A stretch of 64,000 nucleotides of DNA from Chryseobacterium sp. OSA05B. GTDB taxonomy: Bacteria; Bacteroidota; Bacteroidia; Flavobacteriales; Weeksellaceae. The DNA lies in NCBI RefSeq assembly GCF_019970065.1, contig NZ_JAHXYH010000001.1, positions 1,302,001 to 1,366,000 on the forward strand, in the 5' to 3' direction. The notes under the pieces are model-generated. The model was not told the origin of the DNA, did not search any database, and was given only the letters and a program-made list of their open reading frames with translations. Positions 45,003 through 52,831 of this stretch are shown here, piece by piece. Made by a program: the position numbers and the translations under genes. The stretch's first letter is position 1, and each line of letters starts with the position of its first letter.

Positions 45003-45025
45003 TTAGAATTTAATTCAAAATAAAT

Positions 45026-45052
45026 GAATCCATATCTTTGCGGTATGGATTC
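45026..45052 (+). promoter_or_regulatory. Inverted repeat over the polymerase IV start, containing a -7 box
   Basis: GAATCCATA (45026-45034) and TATGGATTC (45044-45052) are exact complements with a 9-nt loop. The right arm holds the ATG used by the Pol IV gene (45045). TATCTTTG (45033-45040) in the left arm and loop matches TAnnTTTG, which would start a leaderless message near the ATG. The symmetry may be a repressor site. Confidence 0.5.
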
Positions 45053-47663
45053 TTCTTTTCCCACCCGTAAAATTATTCATGTCGATATGGACGCATTTTA
45101 TGCTTCCGTAGAACAGCATGATGATCCTTCGCTTAAGGGGAAACCTATTGCTGTGGGAGGAGAGCACCGTGGTGTAGTTTCAGCGGCGAGTTATGAGGCA
45201 CGAAAATATGGAGTCCGCTCTGCAATGCCCAGCAAAACAGCTAAAGAGAAATGTCCGCATATTATTTTTGTTCCTCCGCGTTTTGCCCGTTATAAAGAAA
45301 TCTCTAAACAGATCCGGGAAATTTTTCATGAATATACAGATCTCGTAGAACCTCTTTCTTTGGATGAGGCCTATCTGGATGTCACTGAAAATAAAAAAGA
45401 TATTGAATCGGCCAATCAGATTGCTAAAGAAATTCGTCAGAAAATATTTGAACAGACAGGATTGACGGCTTCTGCAGGGATTTCGGTCAACAAATTTCTG
45501 GCAAAAGTGGCTTCCGATATCAATAAACCGAACGGACAAAAGACTATTCATCCTGATCGAATTGAGGGTTTCCTGGAAGAACTTCCCGTTGAAAAATTTT
45601 ATGGCGTAGGAAAGGTTACAGCTAACAAAATGTTTAGTTTAGGCATTTATAAAGGAAAAGATTTAAAAAAGAAATCACTCGAAGAATTGGTAAGGCTTTT
45701 CGGGAAATCTGGCGGCTATTATTACAATGTTGTCCGGGGCATTCATAATTCTGAAGTCAAACCTCATCGCATCCAGAAAAGCGTTGCGGTAGAAAGGACT
45801 TTTTTTGAAGACCTTTTTGATGATCAGGAAATTAATGAGAAGCTGGATCACCTGAGTCAGGAACTGCATCAGCGTCTGCAAAAGAATAATATCCTAGGAA
45901 GAGCTTTGACTTTAAAAATTAAATACAAAGACTTTTCACTTTTTACAAGAAGTTTTACAAAGGAAGACTATTTCACTTCTCCTGAACAGTATTTCAATAC
46001 CGGGAAAAAACTTTGGGAACTCAGACCTTTTGACAAACCGGTAAGATTACTGGGCCTGTCTCTCTCCCACCTCAACACGGAAGAGAAAAAGCAGGTTTCT
46101 ATTCAACTAAAAATCCCGTTCGAAGAATTTGAGAATCAACAGATAGAAAATTTTCACTATCTTGTAGGAAAGCAACCCAAATCACAGCCTATGAACACGA
46201 CAATGATTCAATTTTTCCACTGGTATTCTGAAGGAAACGGAAAATTATGGAAAGAAGCAGAAAAACAGGCCGCCTATCTGGCAAAATTAGGGATCACTTC
46301 GGTGTGGTTCCCTCCCGCTTATAAAGGCGCAAATGGCGGATACTCGGTAGGTTATGATGCCTATGATCTGTATGATCTTGGAGAATTTGATCAGAAAGGA
46401 AGTCTTCCCACTAAATATGGAACCCAAAATGATTATTTAAAAGCCATTAAAGCCTTAAAAAAACAGAATATCGGGGTCATCGTTGATATTGTTCTGGGAC
46501 ACAAAGCCGGCGGCGATGAGCTGGAAAAATTTAAGGCTGTAAAAGTTGATGAAAACAACAGGGAAAAAATTATTTCAGATGTTATCGAAATAGAATCCTA
46601 CACTAAATTCACATTTCCCGGAAGAGGAAAAAAATATTCAGATTTCGAATGGAATTTCACCTGCTTCAGCGGTGTAGATTTTGCCGAAGGTATGGAATCC
46701 CACATTTATAAGATACAGTCGGAGTACGGTAACGACTGGGAAGAAATGATTGATGATGAGAAGGGAAACTACGATTATCTGATGTACAACGACATCGAAC
46801 ACCGTAATCCGTTTGTCCGTGAAGAGCTCAACAGCTGGGCGGAATGGTATTTTAACCTGACTGATTTTGACGGGGTAAGACTGGATGCTTTAAAACATAT
46901 CTCCTTTGATTTTTATAAAGAATGGCTGACAATGCTTCGCTCCAATTCCGGAAAAAACATTTTCGCAGTGGGAGAATATTGGGCTCCGGGACAGCTGAAT
47001 CTGCTTCAGAAATATATTGAGGTTACCGAAGGATGCATGAGCCTTTTTGACAGCTCACTTCAGAATAATTTCCACACCGCTTCCAACGAAGGCAGCTCCT
47101 ATGATCTCCGAAGAATTTTTGATGAAACGCTTACCCAGGCTGATCCTATGCACTCTGTAAGTCTTGTGGGCAATCACGATACACAGCCTTTGCAGGACCT
47201 TGAAGCTCCGGTAGAATCATGGTTCAAGCCGTTGGCTTATGCTTTAATTCTGCTTCGGGAGAATGGTTATCCGTGTGTATTTTACCCTGATCTATATGGG
47301 GCTCATTATACCGATAAAGGCGGAGATGGCAATGACCAGGAAATTTTTCTGGAAAAAGTAGATGGCATTGAAGAACTTCTTATGGCAAGAAAAGAACATG
47401 CCTACGGTGAACAGAGGGATTATTTTGAAGACGCTAACTGTCTTGGCTGGACGCGCGAAGGAGATGACGAACATTCGGGATGTGCTGTGGTTCTAAGTAA
47501 CAAAGACACGTACAGCAAACCTATGGAAATGGGGAAACGCTATGCCGGTAAAAAATTTCATGATCTGCTTAAAAGAGTAGAAGGTGAAGTGGTCATTGAT
47601 GAAAATGGATGGGGAAATTTTCCTGTTCCTGCAGGGAATGTAAGTGTCTGGATTTCTGAATAA
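45045..47663 (+). CDS. DNA polymerase IV fused in frame to a GH13 alpha-amylase
   Basis: The protein has 872 aa from ATG 45045; ATG 45024 is also in frame but precedes the -7 box. Residues 1-362 are a complete Y-family polymerase: IIHVDMDAFYASVEQHDD (catalytic Asp), EPLSLDEAYLDVTE (Asp-Glu pair), the HhH VEKFYGVGKVTANKMFSLG, and a little-finger domain ending LKIPFEEF. A 20-residue linker follows. Residues 383-872 are a complete cytoplasmic alpha-amylase (GH13_5 type): TMIQFFHWYSEGNGKLWKEA, GVRLDALKH (nucleophile Asp), AVGEYW (acid Glu) and LVGNHDTQP (third Asp). Both halves keep all catalytic residues. The amylase start would be ATG 46191. A natural fusion of these activities is unexpected. 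A lost stop codon or sequence error at the join is possible. Confidence 0.85.
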   Translation: MDSSFPTRKIIHVDMDAFYASVEQHDDPSLKGKPIAVGGEHRGVVSAASYEARKYGVRSAMPSKTAKEKCPHIIFVPPRFARYKEISKQIREIFHEYTDLVEPLSLDEAYLDVTENKKDIESANQIAKEIRQKIFEQTGLTASAGISVNKFLAKVASDINKPNGQKTIHPDRIEGFLEELPVEKFYGVGKVTANKMFSLGIYKGKDLKKKSLEELVRLFGKSGGYYYNVVRGIHNSEVKPHRIQKSVAVERTFFEDLFDDQEINEKLDHLSQELHQRLQKNNILGRALTLKIKYKDFSLFTRSFTKEDYFTSPEQYFNTGKKLWELRPFDKPVRLLGLSLSHLNTEEKKQVSIQLKIPFEEFENQQIENFHYLVGKQPKSQPMNTTMIQFFHWYSEGNGKLWKEAEKQAAYLAKLGITSVWFPPAYKGANGGYSVGYDAYDLYDLGEFDQKGSLPTKYGTQNDYLKAIKALKKQNIGVIVDIVLGHKAGGDELEKFKAVKVDENNREKIISDVIEIESYTKFTFPGRGKKYSDFEWNFTCFSGVDFAEGMESHIYKIQSEYGNDWEEMIDDEKGNYDYLMYNDIEHRNPFVREELNSWAEWYFNLTDFDGVRLDALKHISFDFYKEWLTMLRSNSGKNIFAVGEYWAPGQLNLLQKYIEVTEGCMSLFDSSLQNNFHTASNEGSSYDLRRIFDETLTQADPMHSVSLVGNHDTQPLQDLEAPVESWFKPLAYALILLRENGYPCVFYPDLYGAHYTDKGGDGNDQEIFLEKVDGIEELLMARKEHAYGEQRDYFEDANCLGWTREGDDEHSGCAVVLSNKDTYSKPMEMGKRYAGKKFHDLLKRVEGEVVIDENGWGNFPVPAGNVSVWISE

Positions 47664-47679
47664 TTCCACTCATAAAAAA

Positions 47680-47719
47680 ACATACATGACCGGATGATCA
47701 TCTCTTGGTTCATGTATGT
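47680..47719. terminator. Bidirectional terminator
   Basis: The arms ACATACATGACC and GGTTCATGTATGT pair with one bulged base. A run of seven A precedes, so it also terminates the minus-strand peptide gene. It follows the fusion gene. Confidence 0.75.
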
Positions 47720-47745
47720 CTTAAATTGTACTGATACGATCGTTC

Positions 47746-47901
47746 TTAGCAGAATATGTATCTGCAATTCTCCATATTGATGGCCCATTCACAGCAGAAG
47801 CCATCTTCGTTGGAAGTACAGCATACCCTGTCACGGATAGGTCCTCCTCCTTTTAAATTCTTAAGTTCTTCTCGATTTAGTTTTCGTGCATTTGATTTCA
47901 T
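47746..47901 (-). CDS. Double-glycine-leader, cysteine-rich peptide (bacteriocin-like precursor)
   Basis: This 51-aa gene has a leader MKSNARKLNREELKNLKGGG, which follows the LxxxELxxLxGG pattern of peptides cleaved and exported by peptidase-containing ABC transporters. The predicted core after Gly18-Gly19 has about 32 residues with six Cys (27, 28, 36, 37, 46, 51), arranged as two CC pairs plus two single Cys. This suggests disulfides or modification. It has a -7 box TATATTTG (minus strand, 47929-47936) and a terminator. No peptidase or maturation gene is adjacent; such peptides are often orphan in Chryseobacterium. Confidence 0.8.
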   Translation of the reverse strand: MKSNARKLNREELKNLKGGGPIRDRVCCTSNEDGFCCEWAINMENCRYIFC

Positions 47902-47928
47902 AGGTAATATGTTTTAAGATTTGTTAAT

Positions 47929-47936
47929 CAAATATA
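47929..47936 (-). promoter_or_regulatory. -7 box of the peptide gene
   Basis: TATATTTG on the minus strand matches TAnnTTTG, 27 bp before the ATG of the small peptide gene. A TTG at the correct spacing was not found. Confidence 0.45.
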
Positions 47937-48056
47937 AATAAATAATCAACAAATCATTGAAAATTATTCACAAATACATGATTTAGTCTATCAATTTCAT
48001 AAATAAACAGGAACATAATCTGTAGAACTCAGTCAAAAACATTAACAGGTTTAACA

Positions 48057-49394
48057 CTAAATTTTTCGGACTCTTAGAATTTCAGGTCTTTCAGAAGTCT
48101 CTGATATTTTCCCGGTTCTGGCAAATTCTGTCCAAAGCGCTCTCAGCTTTTTACCATTCTCATGAATATACGCCCACGGAATATCTTTCAGCAGTTCTGC
48201 AGATTTCCAGGCTTCTTCATTCCCAAAGACCAAAGGAAGATCGATACAATGTGCAGCCCCAATATGATTGTGTTCCGTTTCTGAATGAATTCTGAACAGA
48301 TAAACGTTTCCTCCCGCTTTTGCATAATTTTCAGCAAATTCTTCTGCCGGTTTTCCATAGATGAATTCCGTAGTTTTTCTTACTGCTTTATCTAAAATGA
48401 CCAGGCCAAATCCTTTTCCGAAATATTTATTCAAAGCATCGGATGTTTTGAGATAAAATGCCGTTTCATTGTCATTTAAACCAATGAGCACATCATATTT
48501 CTCTGCATTTGATTTCCACTTTTCCACCGCTTCATTTTCCTGACATAAAGGAGGAAATCCATATTGTGTTCCGAAAGGCATCGCAGCCTTCAGCCCGTAT
48601 TTTATCACCGCCGGTACATGTTTCCGGTATTCTTCTACCATTTTTAAAACATCTTTTTCATCTTTAAGAAATTCTGTTCTTTTTAAAAATTCTGCAGACA
48701 TTTTCTGTCGGCTGTGGCGCAGTCCCAAAGGCGCACTCTGGATAATTACCCGTTTAAACAAACCTTCAACACCTTCGGAAATCATCAGGTGAGCAATGGC
48801 GTCACCGCCTGATGACTGCCCCAAAAGTGTCGTATTTTCAGGATCGCCGCCAAAATCTGAGATATAGTTTTTGATCCATTTTAAAGCTTCGATGATATCA
48901 AACAGTCCCAAATTAGCTTGTCTTTCTTCATCTCCTCCCAGAAAGCCAAACAGCCCAAGCCTGTAGGAAACATTAACCACAATGATGTGCTGTTCTTTCA
49001 CCCAGTCACTGGGATCAGAAGTCGGGAGGTCACCACAACCGATCTCATGCGAACCACCATGGATCCATACTACCACGGGAAGCTTTTCGTTATCTGTGAA
49101 ACTTTCAGGACGGAACACGGAAAGAAACTGGGTAGATTCATCGGCATCAAAATCTTCAATATGAGTGGGACCAATCATCTTTTCCACCAACGGACTTATC
49201 ACCTGTGGGCAAACGGGCGTTTTGTGCGGGAAAATAATTTCTGAAGCTGATGGTTGCTCAGTAACTGGTCTTTTAAACCTTTCAGAATGGGCATAGCGGA
49301 TGCTTTTTGCTCTGATAATGCCGTTTTCTTTCAGTGCTATAATTTTCCCAAAGGAGGTCTGAAAAATGTGAGTCTTGGTCGGCTGAACTGTCAT
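48057..49394 (-). CDS. Type B carboxylesterase (para-nitrobenzyl esterase-like)
   Basis: The protein has 445 aa with no signal peptide. Features are PVVVWIHGGSHEIGCGD (oxyanion HGG), the nucleophile elbow TLLGQSSGGDAIAHLM near residue 195, a Glu-type acid region, and the His in GAAHCIDLPLVFGNEEAW near residue 378. It is slightly short for the family (usually about 500 aa) but retains all catalytic parts. Substrate is unknown. Divergent from nothing; the repeat at 49458 lies upstream. Confidence 0.9.
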   Translation of the reverse strand: MTVQPTKTHIFQTSFGKIIALKENGIIRAKSIRYAHSERFKRPVTEQPSASEIIFPHKTPVCPQVISPLVEKMIGPTHIEDFDADESTQFLSVFRPESFTDNEKLPVVVWIHGGSHEIGCGDLPTSDPSDWVKEQHIIVVNVSYRLGLFGFLGGDEERQANLGLFDIIEALKWIKNYISDFGGDPENTTLLGQSSGGDAIAHLMISEGVEGLFKRVIIQSAPLGLRHSRQKMSAEFLKRTEFLKDEKDVLKMVEEYRKHVPAVIKYGLKAAMPFGTQYGFPPLCQENEAVEKWKSNAEKYDVLIGLNDNETAFYLKTSDALNKYFGKGFGLVILDKAVRKTTEFIYGKPAEEFAENYAKAGGNVYLFRIHSETEHNHIGAAHCIDLPLVFGNEEAWKSAELLKDIPWAYIHENGKKLRALWTEFARTGKISETSERPEILRVRKI

Positions 49395-49457
49395 TTTAAA
49401 AACTTTGAAAAATTCTGTCTATTAAAATTAATTCAGTTTTTTGAAATGAGGAAATTT

Positions 49458-49655
49458 AAACACAAATATCACTAATTTTTAACACTAATATTCACAAATG
49501 ATGATGAATTGAAATCGTGCTATTTATGAAAATATTTGTGGTATTTGTGTTTGATTTTTTAACACGAATGACACTAATTTTTTACACTAATTTCACAAAT
49601 CATTGTAGAGAAAAATTGTGGTGTTTGTGAAAATATTTGTGCTTTTTGTGTTTAA
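49458..49655. repeat. Two tandem copies of a hairpin-forming repeat
   Basis: Unit 1 (49458-49552) and unit 2 (49561-49655) have a period of about 103 bp. In each, the left side (AACACAAAT / ACACTAATTTT / TTCACAAAT words) is an imperfect inverted repeat of the right side (TGAAAATATTTGTG / TTTGTGTTT). Non-coding, between the carboxylesterase and the AraC gene. Confidence 0.75.
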
Positions 49656-49660
49656 AACAA

Positions 49661-50563
49661 TCAGTTTAGCATTTTATATTCACTGGGAGAAATTCCCACT
49701 TTTGCTTTGAATAATCTGGTGAAATGCTGTGGATATTTAAACCCAAGATCGTAGGAGATTTCACTGATAGATTTTGCAGGATTTAGGATCTGTTCTTTTG
49801 CCGCATCGATGAGTTTATTGTGAATAAATTCCTGGGCGGATACTCCTAATTCCTTTTTGATCAGGTCTCCAAAGTAATTGGCTGACAGGTTGAGTTTTTC
49901 TGCAAAATAATTGACCATCGGAAAACCTATGTTCTTAGGATTGTCAGATTTAAAATAATCATCCACAAGGTTTTCAAATTTTCCAATTACCCCCTGATTG
50001 ATATGATCTCTGGTAATGAACTGACGGTCGTAGAAACGCATACAGTAATTCAAAAACAGTTCAATATTATTTACAATTAGTGATTTGCTATGCTTATCAA
50101 TGGACTGCTCGAGTTCAAGCTTGATGTTTTTAAAACATTCCAAAACAATTTCCCGTTCTTTTTCCGAGAGATGAAGGGCTTCATGAACGTCATAAGAAAA
50201 GAAGCTGTAGTCTTTGATATTTTTACCGAGATTAGTTCCTTTGATCAGATCAGGATGAAACAGCAAGGCATATCCACCGGGCTGTATGGATTTTCCGTCA
50301 TTGGTCACTCCGCTTACCTGTCCGGGAGCAATAAAAACCAGTGTTCCTTCCTGATAGTCGTAGCTGTGCTTGCCGTAATGCATATCTCCACAAATCACAT
50401 CTTTCAGGAAAACGGTATAAAAGGTATACGTTCTCCTGTACTGGCATATGGGATCGGATTTTGAAAAATCTACCACACTTACCAGCGGATGCAGGGTTTC
50501 ATTGTTTACCATTTTATTGTAATCTGAAACGCTCTTTATATTATCAACTTCCTGATATTCCAT
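49661..50563 (-). CDS. AraC-family transcriptional regulator
   Basis: The protein has 300 aa. The N-terminal cupin-type sensor domain is in residues 30-150 (DMHYGKHSYDYQEGTLVFIA). The two AraC helix-turn-helix motifs are at about 210-300 (FAEKLNLSANYFGDLIKKEL, then SISEISYDLGFKYPQHFTRL and FKAKVGISPSEYKML). It is divergent from the cupin / alcohol dehydrogenase pair, which it probably controls. Confidence 0.93.
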   Translation of the reverse strand: MEYQEVDNIKSVSDYNKMVNNETLHPLVSVVDFSKSDPICQYRRTYTFYTVFLKDVICGDMHYGKHSYDYQEGTLVFIAPGQVSGVTNDGKSIQPGGYALLFHPDLIKGTNLGKNIKDYSFFSYDVHEALHLSEKEREIVLECFKNIKLELEQSIDKHSKSLIVNNIELFLNYCMRFYDRQFITRDHINQGVIGKFENLVDDYFKSDNPKNIGFPMVNYFAEKLNLSANYFGDLIKKELGVSAQEFIHNKLIDAAKEQILNPAKSISEISYDLGFKYPQHFTRLFKAKVGISPSEYKMLN

Positions 50564-50694
50564 TGACTATCTTTTTAAACTTATTCAAAATTACCACTTT
50601 CCTGCGTACCTTGTACAGGGTCTGTAAAATTGGTAAGTATTTCGGTAATCTGTATAAGTCGTGTTTATCTAAAAGTATCGACTTTTGTACCGTT

Positions 50695-51099
50695 ATGGAA
50701 ACATTCAATACAAACATTTTTCCAAAAGGAGAGAAAGCCCCTGCAGCTTATTTTTCCGGAGGAACAGCCTGGGTGCAGATTCTAAAACCTAATGAAGATG
50801 ATCTGAACTGCCAGATCGGAAACGTTTCTTTCGAACCCGGATGCAGAAATAACTGGCATACTCACGGCGGCGGCCAGATTTTAATCGTAACTTCAGGAAC
50901 AGGATTTTATCAGGAAAAAGGGAAACCGGCACAGGTTTTACGTCCGGGAGATGTGGTGAATATTCTTCCTGATGTCATCCACTGGCATGGTGCAGGCCCA
51001 GATGGTGAATTCACCCATATTGCCATCAATCCCAATACTCAAAACGGTATTGTAGAATGGCTGGAACCTGTAAGCGATGAGGAGTACAATAATGTATAA
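50695..51099 (+). CDS. Cupin-domain protein
   Basis: The protein has 134 aa from ATG 50695. The frame is open for over 300 bp upstream, but that part overlaps the AraC gene and its promoter. The cupin motifs are NWHTHGGGQILIVTSGTGFY (motif 1, two His and one Glu-equivalent) and GDVVNILPDVIHWHGA (motif 2). It is a small metal-binding cupin; related proteins cluster with alcohol dehydrogenases and AraC regulators. The alcohol dehydrogenase gene follows after 37 bp. Confidence 0.87.
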   Translation: METFNTNIFPKGEKAPAAYFSGGTAWVQILKPNEDDLNCQIGNVSFEPGCRNNWHTHGGGQILIVTSGTGFYQEKGKPAQVLRPGDVVNILPDVIHWHGAGPDGEFTHIAINPNTQNGIVEWLEPVSDEEYNNV

Positions 51100-51136
51100 C
51101 TGAACTTAATTAACTTAAATCAAATAAACCAAACCA

Positions 51137-52192
51137 ATGAGCACATTAACTGTAAAAGCCTTCGGAGCTGAGTCTACGACGGCAGACCTTAAAGAAATGA
51201 CGATTGAAAGAAGAGCAACCACTCCTAAAGATGTAGAAATTGAAATTCTATACTGCGGGGTATGTCACTCTGATCTCCATACGGCAAGAAATGACTGGGG
51301 CGGATCTTTGTATCCTGTGGTTCCTGGACATGAAATTGTCGGCAGAATTACCAGTGTAGGAAGTGAAGTTTCTAAATTTAAAGTTGGCGATCTTGCCGCA
51401 GTAGGATGTATGGTAGATTCATGCGGACACTGCGACAGCTGTAAAGAAGATCTTGAGCAATATTGCTTAAATGGTTTTACAGGAACTTATAATGGAAAAG
51501 ACAAGCACTTGGGAGGTCATACTTTTGGCGGATATTCTCAGAAAGTAGTTGTAGATGAACATTTCGTATTAAGCGTCCCTGAAAACCTTGACCTTGCTGC
51601 AGTAGCACCGCTTTTATGCGCAGGGATCACAACATGGTCTCCATTGAGACACTGGAACGTAGGACCTAATTCTAAAGTAGCTGTTGTAGGATTAGGCGGA
51701 TTAGGACATATGGCGATCAAACTGGCCAAAGGATTAGGTGCTGATGTAACTTTATTCTCAAGAACTCCGGGAAAAACGGAAGATGCGAAGCAATTGGGAG
51801 CTGATCACGTCGTTATTTCCACCGATGATTCACAAATGGATACTGTAAAAGGAAAATTCGACCTGATTATCGATACGGTTCCTTATGAGCATGATATCAA
51901 TCCTTATATGCAGACACTTACCCTGAACGGAACTTTGGTTCTTGTAGGATTTGTAGGTGAATTCAGCGAGACTGAAGTGAGCACAAGGCCGATGATTTTC
52001 CAACGTCGTTCTGTAGCCGGTTCATTGATCGGAGGTATTGCTGAAACTCAGGAATTACTGGATTTCTGCGGAAAGCATAATATCGTTTCAGATATTGAAC
52101 TGATCAAAATGCAGGATATTAATCAGGCGTATGAAAGAATGATCAAGAGTGACGTGAAATACCGTTTCGTAATTGATATGCAATCTTTGTAA
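51137..52192 (+). CDS. Zinc-dependent NAD(P)-dependent alcohol dehydrogenase
   Basis: The protein has 351 aa. Catalytic zinc ligands are in YCGVCHSDLHTARNDWGG (Cys, His) and VPGHEIVGRI. A structural zinc site is CGHCDSCKEDLEQYC. The Rossmann motif is VAVVGLGGLGHMAIKLAKGL near residue 180. It fits the YahK/CAD-like group that reduces aldehydes to alcohols, usually with NADPH. It forms a likely operon with the cupin gene under the AraC regulator, a plausible aldehyde-stress module. Confidence 0.94.
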   Translation: MSTLTVKAFGAESTTADLKEMTIERRATTPKDVEIEILYCGVCHSDLHTARNDWGGSLYPVVPGHEIVGRITSVGSEVSKFKVGDLAAVGCMVDSCGHCDSCKEDLEQYCLNGFTGTYNGKDKHLGGHTFGGYSQKVVVDEHFVLSVPENLDLAAVAPLLCAGITTWSPLRHWNVGPNSKVAVVGLGGLGHMAIKLAKGLGADVTLFSRTPGKTEDAKQLGADHVVISTDDSQMDTVKGKFDLIIDTVPYEHDINPYMQTLTLNGTLVLVGFVGEFSETEVSTRPMIFQRRSVAGSLIGGIAETQELLDFCGKHNIVSDIELIKMQDINQAYERMIKSDVKYRFVIDMQSL

Positions 52193-52213
52193 TTACTCGT
52201 ATATTTTAACGGA

Positions 52214-52240
52214 AAGACTGCCTTTGGGCGGTCTTTTTTT
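52214..52240 (+). terminator. Rho-independent terminator
   Basis: The stem AAGACTGCC / GGCGGTCTT (52214-52222, 52227-52235) is followed by seven T. Confidence 0.8.
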
Positions 52241-52386
52241 GTTTTGTGTAATACAATTTTTTTAAGTTTTGGCTGAAGCCATAAATACTTCTTATTGAAT
52301 TTTACCAGATTAATATAAAATTGTAATATGTTCATCATAGACCTTTATCATACATACATTTTACATTAATACATTTTACAAAAAAA

Positions 52387-52749
52387 TCACTTATACTCCC
52401 CCTTCATATCAAGAAACGCCCAATCAGCCAAAGCTGCAATCACGGGAATAAGGCCGGTTCCTGCTTTACTTAATTTGTAAGTAACATGCGGCGGAACTAC
52501 AGGCTTTGCCGTTCTGATGACTAATCCGTCTGCTTCCAACTGTTTCAGATGCTGGATCAGTACTTTTTCCGTCACGGCGGGAATAGCACGTTTTAATTCA
52601 CTGTATCTTTTATCACCGTTGGAGAGCTGGTATAAAATAATCGGCTTCCAATAGCCTCCGATTTTTTCCATCACGTAGGTAACGGGGCACTTGTCCAGTG
52701 CATATTTTTTGTTTTGCTGAATGGTAGAACTTTCTTTAATGGCTGTCAT
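52387..52749 (-). CDS. HxlR-family transcriptional regulator
   Basis: The protein has 120 aa, one winged-helix domain. It begins with the conserved CPVTYVMEKIGGYWKPIILY, with the redox-type Cys21 found in YodB/QorR-like members, then YSELKRAIPAVTEKVLIQHL and PVVPPHVTYKLSKAGTGL. It is divergent from the NmrA-type gene and probably represses it in response to quinones or other electrophiles through the Cys. Confidence 0.93.
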   Translation of the reverse strand: MTAIKESSTIQQNKKYALDKCPVTYVMEKIGGYWKPIILYQLSNGDKRYSELKRAIPAVTEKVLIQHLKQLEADGLVIRTAKPVVPPHVTYKLSKAGTGLIPVIAALADWAFLDMKGEYK

Positions 52750-52767
52750 AATATTACATACTTCAGG

Positions 52768-52806
52768 GTAAGTACTTGTATAAAAGTAAGTACAAATATA
52801 CCTTTG
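52768..52806. promoter_or_regulatory. Divergent promoter with repeated operator words
   Basis: GTAAGTAC occurs at 52768-52775 and again at 52786-52793 (18-bp period), with GTACTT/AAGTAC symmetry. The plus promoter is TTG (52776-52778), 20 bp, TACCTTTG (52799-52806). The minus promoter -7 box TATATTTG is at 52793-52800. The operator words overlap both promoters, as expected for an HxlR repressor acting on itself and the NmrA gene. Confidence 0.6.
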
Positions 52807-52831
52807 TTATCAGAATAAAAAAATATTTATT

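Noticed and set aside
49458..49655. CRISPR array
   Set aside because: Only two units, each an imperfect long hairpin, no short identical repeats with unique spacers and no cas genes.
50341..50694. Long 5' extension of the cupin frame
   Set aside because: It is antisense to the AraC gene and covers the divergent promoter region; the cupin domain starts cleanly at 50695.
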